From positions 1 through 39,784 of IMG/VR virus record IMGVR_UViG_3300037540_000073: a stretch of DNA of 39,784 nt. One strand, 5' to 3'. Position numbers and translations under genes: made by a program. Shown here piece by piece: positions 14,002 through 19,958 of the stretch. The notes beneath the pieces were generated by a model. It was not told where the DNA came from. It searched no databases and saw nothing but the letters and a program-made list of their open reading frames with translations. Source of the stretch: a virus. Each line of letters opens with the position of its first letter. The first letter of the stretch is position 1.

Positions 14002-14010
14002 GCTATGCAA
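13982..14010 (-). promoter_or_regulatory. Sigma-70-type promoter of the RHH / small-gene operon
   Basis: TTGCAT (14005-14010) and TATAAT (13982-13987) are separated by 17 bases. The -10 box overlaps the first ATG of the RHH gene. Transcription would begin near 13974. This promoter probably serves the small genes, the tRNA-like element and everything down to the terminator at 11087-11117. Confidence 0.7.
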
Positions 14011-14016
14011 CACATT

Positions 14017-14139
14017 TCACCAATTAAACCAAAGTACCAGGTAAATAATCCCCAAAACGCATAGTGAGATCACAAACGCTCTGCCTTTCTCCGCTGCCTG
14101 TAGCTGTTTCTCTGTTTGTTTGTCGTAGTCTTGGTTCAT
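14017..14139 (-). CDS. Single-span membrane mini-protein, 40 aa
   Basis: A polar N-terminal half (NQDYDKQTEKQLQAAEKGR) is followed by one hydrophobic span (AFVISLCVLGIIYLVLWF) running to the C-terminus. AAGGG precedes the ATG, which overlaps the end of the 76-aa gene. It closes the lysis-containing operon. A holin modulator (antiholin or pinholin) is a reasonable guess from context. It is not proven by sequence. Confidence 0.55.
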   Translation of the reverse strand: MNQDYDKQTEKQLQAAEKGRAFVISLCVLGIIYLVLWFNW

Positions 14140-14366
14140 GATTTCCCTTCGATTTCTTTTTCTAAAACAGTAATTCTATCACCTTCACACGAATAGACCC
14201 CATGATATAATCCATCAGTAGTTTCTTCTTCTATACTTTCAGGGTATTTACTTCCATAAAAATAAACCAAGTATCTAGCTCTTTCATTAGCCTCTTTCTT
14301 ATCCCGATATAATTCTAATTCGACGTCAACATGCCGGTCTTCTGTCATTACTATGTAAACTTTCAT
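14136..14366 (-). CDS. Conserved small phage protein, 76 aa
   Basis: A 76-aa acidic protein with a start strand (KVYIVMTEDRHVDVELELYRDKKEANERARYLV) and a C-terminal GDRITVLEKEIEG strand. Small proteins of this shape are common among phage accessory genes, but none has a function I know. GGAG lies six bases before the ATG, which overlaps the endolysin stop. Confidence 0.6.
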   Translation of the reverse strand: MKVYIVMTEDRHVDVELELYRDKKEANERARYLVYFYGSKYPESIEEETTDGLYHGVYSCEGDRITVLEKEIEGKS

Positions 14367-14716
14367 TCATAACTCCATATCGTCAATTCTTTGTGCTTAT
14401 CATCCAAATGAATAGACTTCCTGTTTGATTTAATACCAATCCCAGTCATTCCGGCTTTTATTGCATCAGAAACGGCTTTGCCCATCTGCCCTGTTGGGAT
14501 ATAAACATCTACAGCCCCACGGATGTGAGCAGAGTCACCAGATCCACCTTTTAGCTTGTTGTATGGACGGCAGCGAGATCCACTTAAAAACCGTCTTGGC
14601 TTATTTTGCAATAATCTCCAAATATACAGTTTTTTCATAAATGTTTTATTTGGGACCAATCCACAGCCACAGCCACAATCCACTTCATTATCTTTTATAT
14701 ATTCCGGTATTTTCAT
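14363..14716 (-). CDS. Endolysin, peptidase M15-type
   Basis: A 117-aa protein with the zinc-site pattern of the M15 D-Ala-D-Ala carboxypeptidase / L,D-endopeptidase family. SGSRCRPYN precedes D61-S-A-H64-x2-G67-x2-D70, and S-I-H103-L-D-D supplies the later His. It should cut peptidoglycan cross-bridges at lysis. No signal peptide is visible, so release needs the holin encoded just upstream; the two genes overlap by 29 bases. A CGCGCG cluster at 14-19 is unusual and may bind metal or form disulfides. Confidence 0.8.
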   Translation of the reverse strand: MKIPEYIKDNEVDCGCGCGLVPNKTFMKKLYIWRLLQNKPRRFLSGSRCRPYNKLKGGSGDSAHIRGAVDVYIPTGQMGKAVSDAIKAGMTGIGIKSNRKSIHLDDKHKELTIWSYE

Positions 14717-15032
14717 TCTTCTTTTCCTCTTCTAAAATTCTTCCAGCTTCTTTCCAATTATCGGCTAAAAATTTAAATAATTTGTATAATCCATAAATAA
14801 ACACGCCTGAAAAATATAAAGCAACGCCTATTATTATTCCAAACAGAATTGGAAGTAGCGTGACTCTAAACCATACTGGATCTTTTACTGCCCAAGTTAT
14901 AGATAAAAACAAACCAGCTAAGTACAATAAAAACGCACCGAGCCAAATTTTCCAAAAATCTTTTACACTCTCAACCAAAGGCGTCCCAACTTCTTCCCAC
15001 TTTAATCTAAGAAATATTTGTAATCTTCTCAT
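14688..15032 (-). CDS. Probable holin, two membrane spans
   Basis: A 114-aa protein with hydrophobic spans near residues 29-50 (IWLGAFLLYLAGLFLSITWAV) and 56-80 (FRVTLLPILFGIIIGVALYFSG), and a charged Lys/Glu-rich C-terminal tail, a class II holin-like layout. GAGGGG precedes the ATG. Overlap with the M15 endolysin gene makes holin the best call. There is no sequence motif that proves pore formation. Confidence 0.6.
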   Translation of the reverse strand: MRRLQIFLRLKWEEVGTPLVESVKDFWKIWLGAFLLYLAGLFLSITWAVKDPVWFRVTLLPILFGIIIGVALYFSGVFIYGLYKLFKFLADNWKEAGRILEEEKKNENTGIYKR

Positions 15033-15223
15033 TTTATCCCTCCCCTCGATTTAGTTTCATTATCCGGTTTCCAGTTCCTAAAGTTGTCACACGTTTTAGA
15101 CATAGCTGGTGAGCATCCTATCCGAGTATTGCACCCGAACCAACAATTATTACAACTTTTATGCTCATAATTTATTTCCATTACTTTGCTATTATTGTCT
15201 TGGAAGTAGCTATAATCTTTCAT
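15029..15223 (-). CDS. Cysteine-rich small protein, 64 aa
   Basis: Six cysteines lie between residues 24 and 46 (SCNNCWFGCNTRIGCSPAMSKTCDNF), a probable metal-binding knuckle, followed by a polar tail. AAAGGAG precedes the ATG. It lies between an HNH nuclease gene and the holin and overlaps the holin start. I know similar small Cys-rich phage proteins but no function for them. Confidence 0.6.
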   Translation of the reverse strand: MKDYSYFQDNNSKVMEINYEHKSCNNCWFGCNTRIGCSPAMSKTCDNFRNWKPDNETKSRGGIK

Positions 15224-15520
15224 TCAATCTCCTTTATGTTCTTTTTTATGACACTCTTTACATTTCGTTTCTAATTCATCAGGATGGCACAATAAATATT
15301 TCCGGACCGCTTCAAATAACTTATCCCAATTCAGGATGTTCTCTTTGTGATGAACTTCAACATAAACTTCTCTACCCTTCGCCCTCGATTGTTTAGCACC
15401 GCATGAGCAAGTGTATTTGTCTCTTTTGATAGCTTCCCCTCTTTCTCTGCTTCTAAGAAATAACTGCCTGAGTGCGGATCTGATTTTGGTATTTGTTGTG
15501 AATCGTGATTTTTTACCCAT
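15224..15520 (-). CDS. HNH endonuclease (first of a pair by position)
   Basis: A 98-aa HNH protein. A basic helical start (FTTNTKIRSALRQLFLRSRERGEA) is followed by the zinc knuckle CSCGA, the catalytic VEVHHKENI His-His segment, an NW and the closing CKECHKKEH. This is the beta-beta-alpha metal finger nuclease fold. Small HNH proteins in phages may nick DNA during packaging or act as homing nucleases. It lies next to a second HNH gene and overlaps it by eight bases. Confidence 0.85.
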   Translation of the reverse strand: MGKKSRFTTNTKIRSALRQLFLRSRERGEAIKRDKYTCSCGAKQSRAKGREVYVEVHHKENILNWDKLFEAVRKYLLCHPDELETKCKECHKKEHKGD

Positions 15521-15761
15521 TTTTAAAGTCCTTTAACTCTTCTCTGATTTTGCGTGAATCTGGTCCATGCGCATCCCTGTGTTTGTTATAGCAGAGACGG
15601 ATAAGGTTTTCCGGAACGTCACTTCCCCCTTGTGACCGAAAGATAATGTGGTGAGGTCCCAAGTAAGGTTGTCCGGAACATATTTCACAGAATGGGTGGC
15701 TTTTTTCATAATCTTTTATCGCCTTCTTGCTTTTTATCCTTGGTTTTTTCGGGAATTGCAT
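15513..15761 (-). CDS. HNH endonuclease (second of a pair)
   Basis: An 82-aa HNH protein: CEIC knuckle, GPHHIIFRSQGGSDVPENLI catalytic segment, and a closing CYNKHRDAH in which one zinc ligand is not in the usual CxxC arrangement. The ATG at 15761 overlaps the upstream stop (TAATG) with GGA before it. A TTG at 15773 is a weaker alternative. Its sequence differs clearly from the neighbouring HNH gene, so the two are not a recent duplication. Confidence 0.82.
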   Translation of the reverse strand: MQFPKKPRIKSKKAIKDYEKSHPFCEICSGQPYLGPHHIIFRSQGGSDVPENLIRLCYNKHRDAHGPDSRKIREELKDFKNG

Positions 15762-16198
15762 TAATTTCCACAAACATAGATTTTCTTTTTATTGTCAGGG
15801 TCAGCAGCAAAACCAGCGCCCTTTCTTAAAAAGAATAGATAATATTTCCTTCTCCACCACCACATTCCATCCTTTTTTGCTATCCTATCAAAAACCACAT
15901 CTGCAAACTTTCTTGATTCTGGGATTAAAACGCCCCACCGAATCATTTTATATAAAGCATCGTGAATACAAGAAGCTCTGATATTTGTCTCATCGTCAAT
16001 CGTTGGACCTGATGGGTCAAAATCAAATCCAGGGGAAACAATAAGAAACCCTGTTGCTGTGTCATAGTCAATAAATTTGATGTTTTTTAGCTTCTTTCTC
16101 CAGTCGTGCGCTAGATATTGTAATAAATTCACATAGAATTCATTCTTATCCGCAACATTATATTTACTGCTTTTCGTGTATTTTAATTTCACCTTCAT
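15761..16198 (-). CDS. DUF1353 family protein
   Basis: A 145-aa protein with the DUF1353 signature: a G-F-D-F-D-P-S-G-P start of the core, then a C-I-H-D-A-L-Y-x3-R segment with a conserved His-Asp. Two strands precede it and an aromatic, basic C-terminus (MWWWRRKYYLFFL) follows. Members occur widely in tailed phages, often near lysis or tail genes. No activity is established. It overlaps the upstream 53-aa gene by four bases. Confidence 0.7.
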   Translation of the reverse strand: MKVKLKYTKSSKYNVADKNEFYVNLLQYLAHDWRKKLKNIKFIDYDTATGFLIVSPGFDFDPSGPTIDDETNIRASCIHDALYKMIRWGVLIPESRKFADVVFDRIAKKDGMWWWRRKYYLFFLRKGAGFAADPDNKKKIYVCGN

Positions 16199-16356
16199 TC
16201 TCCTTGTTGGTTTTTAGGTTTAAACTTAAAAGCATGGTTAATAAACGCTTCCACTTCTTCAATAGTTCCTTTTCCAATGATCTTAAAATTATGCATCATT
16301 GGTTTATCGTCTGTTATTGTTTTTATTTCACCCTCAATCGTTCCTTTGATTTCCAT
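16195..16356 (-). CDS. Hypothetical small protein, 53 aa
   Basis: A 53-aa beta-alpha protein (EIKGTIEGEIKTITDDKPMMHNFKIIGKG, then a helix and a basic tail). AAGGAG precedes the ATG at 16356, one of the better ribosome binding sites in this stretch. It overlaps the end of the upstream membrane protein by 23 bases and the DUF1353 start by four. No family recognised. Confidence 0.6.
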   Translation of the reverse strand: MEIKGTIEGEIKTITDDKPMMHNFKIIGKGTIEEVEAFINHAFKFKPKNQQGE

Positions 16357-16516
16357 ATTTCTCCTTTATCACCTGTTCAATCTCCCAATCATTCATCCCG
16401 TACATAATCGAATGCAACCACAAATAACCCCATATAATCCCTACAATAGCCCATAAGCTGATTGTTAGACAGGCTATGTTGTGGACTTGGTTTAGGTAGT
16501 ATAGTGGGCAGTTCAT
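16334..16516 (-). CDS. Single-span membrane protein, 60 aa
   Basis: A hydrophobic span near residues 12-34 (HNIACLTISLWAIVGIIWGYLWL) is followed by a short acidic and basic tail. Four-base overlap with the upstream gene and overlap with the well-initiated gene downstream support translation. Function unknown. It is one of several small membrane proteins in this operon. Confidence 0.5.
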   Translation of the reverse strand: MNCPLYYLNQVHNIACLTISLWAIVGIIWGYLWLHSIMYGMNDWEIEQVIKEKYGNQRND

Positions 16517-16740
16517 TCTATTTCTTCCATCACCTTACTGCATGGCAAACCAGTACATTGATCCGCAATCACTTCTTCACCGCTTATAGTGCAGACTCCG
16601 ATTTGCGCCACTTCACCATCTTCGTCAACCTGCTCAAAGCGTAATTCACTGATACGAGCGCAAACGTGGCGGTCATAAAGTATCTGAGCTTCGGTCATTG
16701 TGTCTTCTTTATCTGGGAGGCGGTTTAGTGTTCTTCTCAT
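16513..16740 (-). CDS. Hypothetical small protein, 75 aa
   Basis: A 75-aa acidic protein with four cysteines, including CTGLPC near the end. GAGGT lies seven bases before the ATG, which overlaps the radical SAM stop by four bases; an internal ATG (residue 15) is an alternative. Local base composition is richer in G+C than the neighbours. It is the immediate downstream partner of the radical SAM enzyme, which may be relevant. I recognise no family. Confidence 0.55.
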   Translation of the reverse strand: MRRTLNRLPDKEDTMTEAQILYDRHVCARISELRFEQVDEDGEVAQIGVCTISGEEVIADQCTGLPCSKVMEEIE

Positions 16741-17681
16741 GATTTTACCTCATCAGATAATATCGCATTTCCACAAGTTATGCGGCTCAAATCCTCTTCA
16801 TTGCTTGCAATAAATACTAACGTTTCATACCCCGCCTTTTTGAACTTTTCGTCTAATTCTTGATAAGGTTCTGGATTTGTATAATCACCTTCTGTTTTAA
16901 TATCAGCTTCCAAAGCGGTTTTTGTCTTGTGCATTGGTGTGAGTTTGATTATGTAATTTCTAGGGTTAAACCACGGAAGAAGTTTTTCCGGTTCGACGTC
17001 ATAATCTGCAACGGCAAAATTAAGTGTTATTTTCCTCCCAACAGGGGAAGAGCACGAATCCATTAAATTACCAATAGAAGGTAAAGGCATAGCGTTTCCG
17101 TTAAACATTATATCCCTTTCAATAGGGTTTGTTGAATTAATCGACAGTTGAAGCCCTGCATTTCCTTCATAAACTTCATTCTTTACTTTCATCCAATCCT
17201 GAAGAAACTTAACGAGATTATTATTTTTCTTAGGCATCATAGTCGAAACTACAGGGTGGACAGTATGACTTAGATTCTCAGCAAACCACTTTGCAGCACG
17301 AATAACGTCATAGTTCCATGTCGGTTCACCCATTCTCGCAAAGTGGATATTTAATCTGTCAGAATACTTTATATCAGGATGTAATCTTAATCCTGTTATT
17401 ACTTGATTTATTAAGTCAAACCCAGTTGCATTTTTCCCCGAACCAACTTTAGGAACATCACAGAAGTTACAGCCCATCGAACACCCATATTGCGTTGAAA
17501 CAGTTATTACCCATTTTTTCGATAAAGGGAGAAGCTGTAATCCATCAGGAACTATTTTATTTTGGTTTAGATTAACATCTTTCCCATAATCCCCTAAAGA
17601 AAGGCACTCTAACTTACCATTATCGCCATCAACTATTAGTATGTCTCCAGTTGGAACGGTTATTCTTTTTAATATTTTCAT
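16737..17681 (-). CDS. RlmN-like radical SAM enzyme
   Basis: A 314-aa protein that follows the core of RlmN, the methyltransferase that makes 2-methyladenosine in 23S rRNA and tRNA. The radical SAM cluster is C67-S-M-G-C71-N-F-C74 inside an ITVSTQYGC context. MGEPTWNYD matches the SAM-binding MGEPL-N segment, VVSTMMP and LQLSINS match later strands, and ITC303GN matches the C-terminal Cys region (E. coli Cys355). The position of E. coli Cys118 is Thr60 here, and the N-terminal accessory domain of RlmN is missing. The ATG at 17681 has GAGGG six bases upstream, inside a folded leader. Confidence 0.75.
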   Translation of the reverse strand: MKILKRITVPTGDILIVDGDNGKLECLSLGDYGKDVNLNQNKIVPDGLQLLPLSKKWVITVSTQYGCSMGCNFCDVPKVGSGKNATGFDLINQVITGLRLHPDIKYSDRLNIHFARMGEPTWNYDVIRAAKWFAENLSHTVHPVVSTMMPKKNNNLVKFLQDWMKVKNEVYEGNAGLQLSINSTNPIERDIMFNGNAMPLPSIGNLMDSCSSPVGRKITLNFAVADYDVEPEKLLPWFNPRNYIIKLTPMHKTKTALEADIKTEGDYTNPEPYQELDEKFKKAGYETLVFIASNEEDLSRITCGNAILSDEVKS

Positions 17682-17687
17682 TTTTAC

Positions 17688-17776
17688 CCTCAATCGTTGG
17701 GCCTCAGTGCGGATTGAGGTACGCACCGAACGGGCGTGTTGCCCTGACCCATTAAACTTTTATCAAACCCTCAATC
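17688..17776 (-). promoter_or_regulatory. Folded leader RNA controlling the radical SAM ribosome binding site
   Basis: Order on the minus strand: GATTGAGG copy 1 (17769-17776), 18 nt, stem P1 GGGTC/GGCCC (17746-17750 with 17699-17703), hairpin P2 GGGC-AACAC-GCCC (17732-17744), 5 nt, stem P3 GTGCG/CGCAC (17722-17726 with 17707-17711) with loop TACCTCAATC (17712-17721), then 3 nt, GATTGAGG copy 2 (17688-17695), 6 nt and the ATG. CCTCAATC in the loop is complementary to both copies. Pairing with copy 2 makes a pseudoknot that hides the ribosome binding site. Pairing with copy 1 would free it. A near-identical design stands at 21717-21809. Confidence 0.75.
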
Positions 17777-17786
17777 TGATTCATAT

Positions 17787-17815
17787 AACTTACTATCCAT
17801 TCAATACACTGTCAA
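17787..17815 (-). promoter_or_regulatory. Probable promoter of the radical SAM / lysis operon
   Basis: A perfect TTGACA (17810-17815) is followed after 17 bases by TAAGTT (17787-17792), a weak -10. The spacer carries TTGAATGG just before the -10, as at the other early promoters. The weak -10 suggests help from an activator or an alternative hexamer nearby. It would place copy 1 of the leader motif close to the RNA 5' end. Confidence 0.5.
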
Positions 17816-17832
17816 CCACTAAATCGATTATT

Positions 17833-18027
17833 TTAAAATATGTTAATCTGATTCCCATCCCTCTCATCCCTCTCATTTTTCAAGCAATTCTCCCCCAGCT
17901 TCTCATGCATCCACCTTTCATCATAAAACCTAAGCAGCGAACACATTAACCCGTTTTTGCTTATGTTGCACTCTTTTTCGTTGCACGCTAGGCAGAACGG
18001 GGAGTTATTAGAGTATTTGATTTTCAT
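17833..18027 (-). CDS. Cysteine-containing small protein, 64 aa
   Basis: A 64-aa protein with Cys at CLACNEKEC and a later CSLL (CxxC plus two), a possible zinc site. The remainder is charged. It overlaps the ASCH-like gene upstream by four bases and is the last gene before the radical SAM promoter. No recognised family. Confidence 0.55.
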   Translation of the reverse strand: MKIKYSNNSPFCLACNEKECNISKNGLMCSLLRFYDERWMHEKLGENCLKNERDERDGNQINIF

Positions 18028-18653
18028 ATTACCTCAAATTCAACTACCCAGACATAAGGATTCTTATCCCATCCGTAGCCTCTTTTTTTATTTATTGAGT
18101 CCCAAAGATCCATAAAAGAAAATATCACACATTCACACCCGAAAGGATTTTCCTCATAATGATCACACGCTTCTATTCCCTCGCTTAAACAATCTCCCGG
18201 CTCAACATCATTCACCCTCTCAACCCTAATATCTTTGATTTTAAGCTGGATTCTGGAAGCTGACCGGGGCATGAAAATAGATGGTTTCCATTTGACTTCC
18301 TCAATTCCAATATCTTCACGAATACACCATTCATAAGGAATAATGTCATTTTCACCTTTACATTGAGAAAGATATGATTCATCATTTTCAGCACCTACAA
18401 CGGCACCAATAGCAAACTTTTCTCTTACCCATAATTGATCTCCAATTTTTCCGTATGGGCAGTCAACAAGAGTGATATGAGCTTCGCCACCTTCGATAGC
18501 CCATGAATTAAATGTTTTAGAATAAAACAATCTTCCTTTCTTTATATTTGAAAGCTTGTTGAATTTTATCACCCGCCTTGTCTGAGTCTTTTTCCCATCC
18601 AAAACAGCCTTGACCATCTCCGTGTTAAATAATATCGGTTTTTCGTTTTTCAT
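18024..18653 (-). CDS. ASCH/PUA-like phage protein
   Basis: A 209-aa protein that opens with PILFNTEMVKAVLDGKKTQTRRVIK, the hallmark of phage proteins with an ASCH (PUA-like, RNA-binding) fold. YGKIGDQLWVREKFA, then SIFMPRSASRIQLKIKDIRVERV and a C-terminal PYVWVVEFEVI complete the beta-barrel pattern. Such proteins are widespread in phages, with roles suggested in RNA or modified-base recognition, but the exact job is open. Tandem overlaps of four bases join it to both neighbours in the replication operon. Confidence 0.72.
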   Translation of the reverse strand: MKNEKPILFNTEMVKAVLDGKKTQTRRVIKFNKLSNIKKGRLFYSKTFNSWAIEGGEAHITLVDCPYGKIGDQLWVREKFAIGAVVGAENDESYLSQCKGENDIIPYEWCIREDIGIEEVKWKPSIFMPRSASRIQLKIKDIRVERVNDVEPGDCLSEGIEACDHYEENPFGCECVIFSFMDLWDSINKKRGYGWDKNPYVWVVEFEVI

Positions 18654-18886
18654 AATTCTCCTTTAGTTTTCAAAAACTCCTTAATCTCCCTCTCCGTCTG
18701 CTCCGGGTGCAATCTCCTGCTCAAAATGTCAGTGATTCCGGTTTTGAGGCGGGTAAGTTCGGATTGGAGTATTTTATACCCATAATCATATCCAAATTTA
18801 AACACTTTTTGTTCATAATAATTTGGCGCAAAATCAGCCGTTAAATTTGTTTTTTCAGAAAATTCCTTTTTCCATGCATCCATCAT
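18650..18886 (-). CDS. Hypothetical small helical protein, 78 aa
   Basis: A 78-aa protein, mostly helical and charged (KVFKFGYDYGYKILQSELTRLKTGITDIL), ending with an EREIKEFLKTKGEL helix. GAGGGG lies just before two adjacent ATG codons. It overlaps both neighbours by four bases. No family recognised. Confidence 0.55.
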   Translation of the reverse strand: MMDAWKKEFSEKTNLTADFAPNYYEQKVFKFGYDYGYKILQSELTRLKTGITDILSRRLHPEQTEREIKEFLKTKGEL

Positions 18887-19089
18887 TTCCCCTCATCCTT
18901 TAAAAAATCTTTGAATTTGTGTTGAACAATCAGGCAGTATGGACACACTGCTTTAACCTTCTCCATACCTTCCCTTAGCCGTTTATTCTGTTTTTCGAGT
19001 TTTTCGTAATCCTCGAATTTAACCCAATCACCGCTTTCATGTGGAACATGACCATCAAACTCATCCCAGTCATATCTCTTAACCATCAT
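18883..19089 (-). CDS. Small coiled-coil protein, 68 aa
   Basis: A 68-aa protein: aromatic and acidic start (KRYDWDEFDGHVPHESGDWVKFEDYEKLEKQ), a short coiled coil, and CPYC at about 49-52. AAGGAGG precedes two ATG codons, and the second (19086) is better spaced. Proteins with the same start and coil are common in phages. They have no assigned function that I know of. Confidence 0.6.
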   Translation of the reverse strand: MMVKRYDWDEFDGHVPHESGDWVKFEDYEKLEKQNKRLREGMEKVKAVCPYCLIVQHKFKDFLKDEGK

Positions 19090-19097
19090 TTACCTCC

Positions 19098-19355
19098 TTA
19101 GTCCTTGATTAAACTTTTAATTTTCTTGTACTTAGATGCTGAATAATTTGTTGAATTTATTATGTCTTTAATTTCATTTAATAAACCTATTTCTTTCATC
19201 ATTCGATTATATGAACCTATTTCGCATTCCAGACAATAAAACGACCGCTTATCTCCAATATATTCGATTCCGCACCTTTTACATTTACAGGAATATGAGC
19301 CTGTTGCAAAACCACCTATTCTGAAATTATCTACCCCGTTTAATCCATATGTCAT
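19098..19355 (-). CDS. Zinc-ribbon protein, 85 aa
   Basis: A glycine-rich start is followed by CKCKRCGIEYIGDKRSFYCLEC, a zinc ribbon with four or five cysteines, and a helical C-terminal half ending in a Lys-rich segment. GGAAGG lies five bases before the ATG at 19355; a GTG two codons upstream is an alternative. DNA or RNA binding is plausible. Family unknown. Confidence 0.6.
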   Translation of the reverse strand: MTYGLNGVDNFRIGGFATGSYSCKCKRCGIEYIGDKRSFYCLECEIGSYNRMMKEIGLLNEIKDIINSTNYSASKYKKIKSLIKD

Positions 19356-19433
19356 ATTCACCTTCCACCTCCGTCAATCATTCAAATGCCTCTCATTCAC
19401 TTCTTCCAAAATTTCCTCATAGCCCTGAATACT

Positions 19434-19781
19434 TTAGGCATTTTCGTCTGTTTTGCATTTCAAACCATTCAGTTGAGAGATTTTTTCTCCTAAATAACCT
19501 GATAATTCATTTAATCCGTCATTCTGTGTTTTTGGTTCTTTTTTATTAGAAAAAAATGCCAAATCACCCAAAAGAGTACATTTGGTCGACAGATCAGAAG
19601 AACCTATTGAGTCATGTATCATTGCATAATGATAATCCCTATCTTCAGCTTTTTCTTTAGTCCTTCTTTTACGTTCATCTATCATGATATTAAATATATT
19701 TTCCATATATTCGTATATGCACGATATATCACCATTTTTTAATAATTCTCTATGATATTTTAATTTTTCTAATGGTTCCAT
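19434..19781 (-). CDS. Hypothetical helical protein, 115 aa
   Basis: A helical and charged protein (EPLEKLKYHRELLKNGDISCIYEYMENIFNIMIDERKRRTKEKAEDR), with a weaker second half. The ATG at 19781 has AAGGAAGGG about seven bases upstream and is preferred over in-frame starts at 19787 and 19808. It follows the helicase and the 37-aa gene. About 70 bases without a convincing gene separate it from 19355. Confidence 0.55.
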   Translation of the reverse strand: MEPLEKLKYHRELLKNGDISCIYEYMENIFNIMIDERKRRTKEKAEDRDYHYAMIHDSIGSSDLSTKCTLLGDLAFFSNKKEPKTQNDGLNELSGYLGEKISQLNGLKCKTDENA

Positions 19782-19844
19782 ATTCATCCCTTCCTTCAAG
19801 TTAATCATTAATTAGTTCCAGATAGATTACACCCTCTGGTTATT

Positions 19845-19958
19845 TTAAATATTCACCTTCTTAATTATCTCAGCAATCCCTTTCTCATACTCTTCAGCAG
19901 ATGGATTCTTTTCTATCAATTTCCGTTTGTAGTATTCGTACCAGTCGTTTTTGCTCAT
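19845..19958 (-). CDS. Hypothetical mini-protein, 37 aa
   Basis: A 37-aa charged helical protein (SKNDWYEYYKRKLIEKNPSAEEYEKGIAEIIKKVNI). The start overlaps the stop of the DnaB-like gene (TAATG) and has AAGGAG six bases upstream, so translation right after the helicase is likely. It could be a helicase or loader partner, as often encoded next to phage helicases. That is inference from position. Confidence 0.55.
   Translation of the reverse strand: MSKNDWYEYYKRKLIEKNPSAEEYEKGIAEIIKKVNI

Noticed and set aside
16330-16342. Third copy of the leader motif (ACCCTCAATCGTT) inside a coding region
   Set aside because: There is no matching stem set or complementary loop, and a 13-base match is expected by chance in 40 kb.
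17692-17753. A 20-residue leader peptide starting at the ATG before stem P1 and ending at the radical SAM ribosome binding site
   Set aside because: No ribosome binding site at a suitable distance, and the bases are better explained by conserved stems. It has no counterpart in the sister leader at 21717-21809.
19356-19433. A gene in the gap after the 115-aa protein
   Set aside because: Only a 14-codon frame is present, without conserved features.
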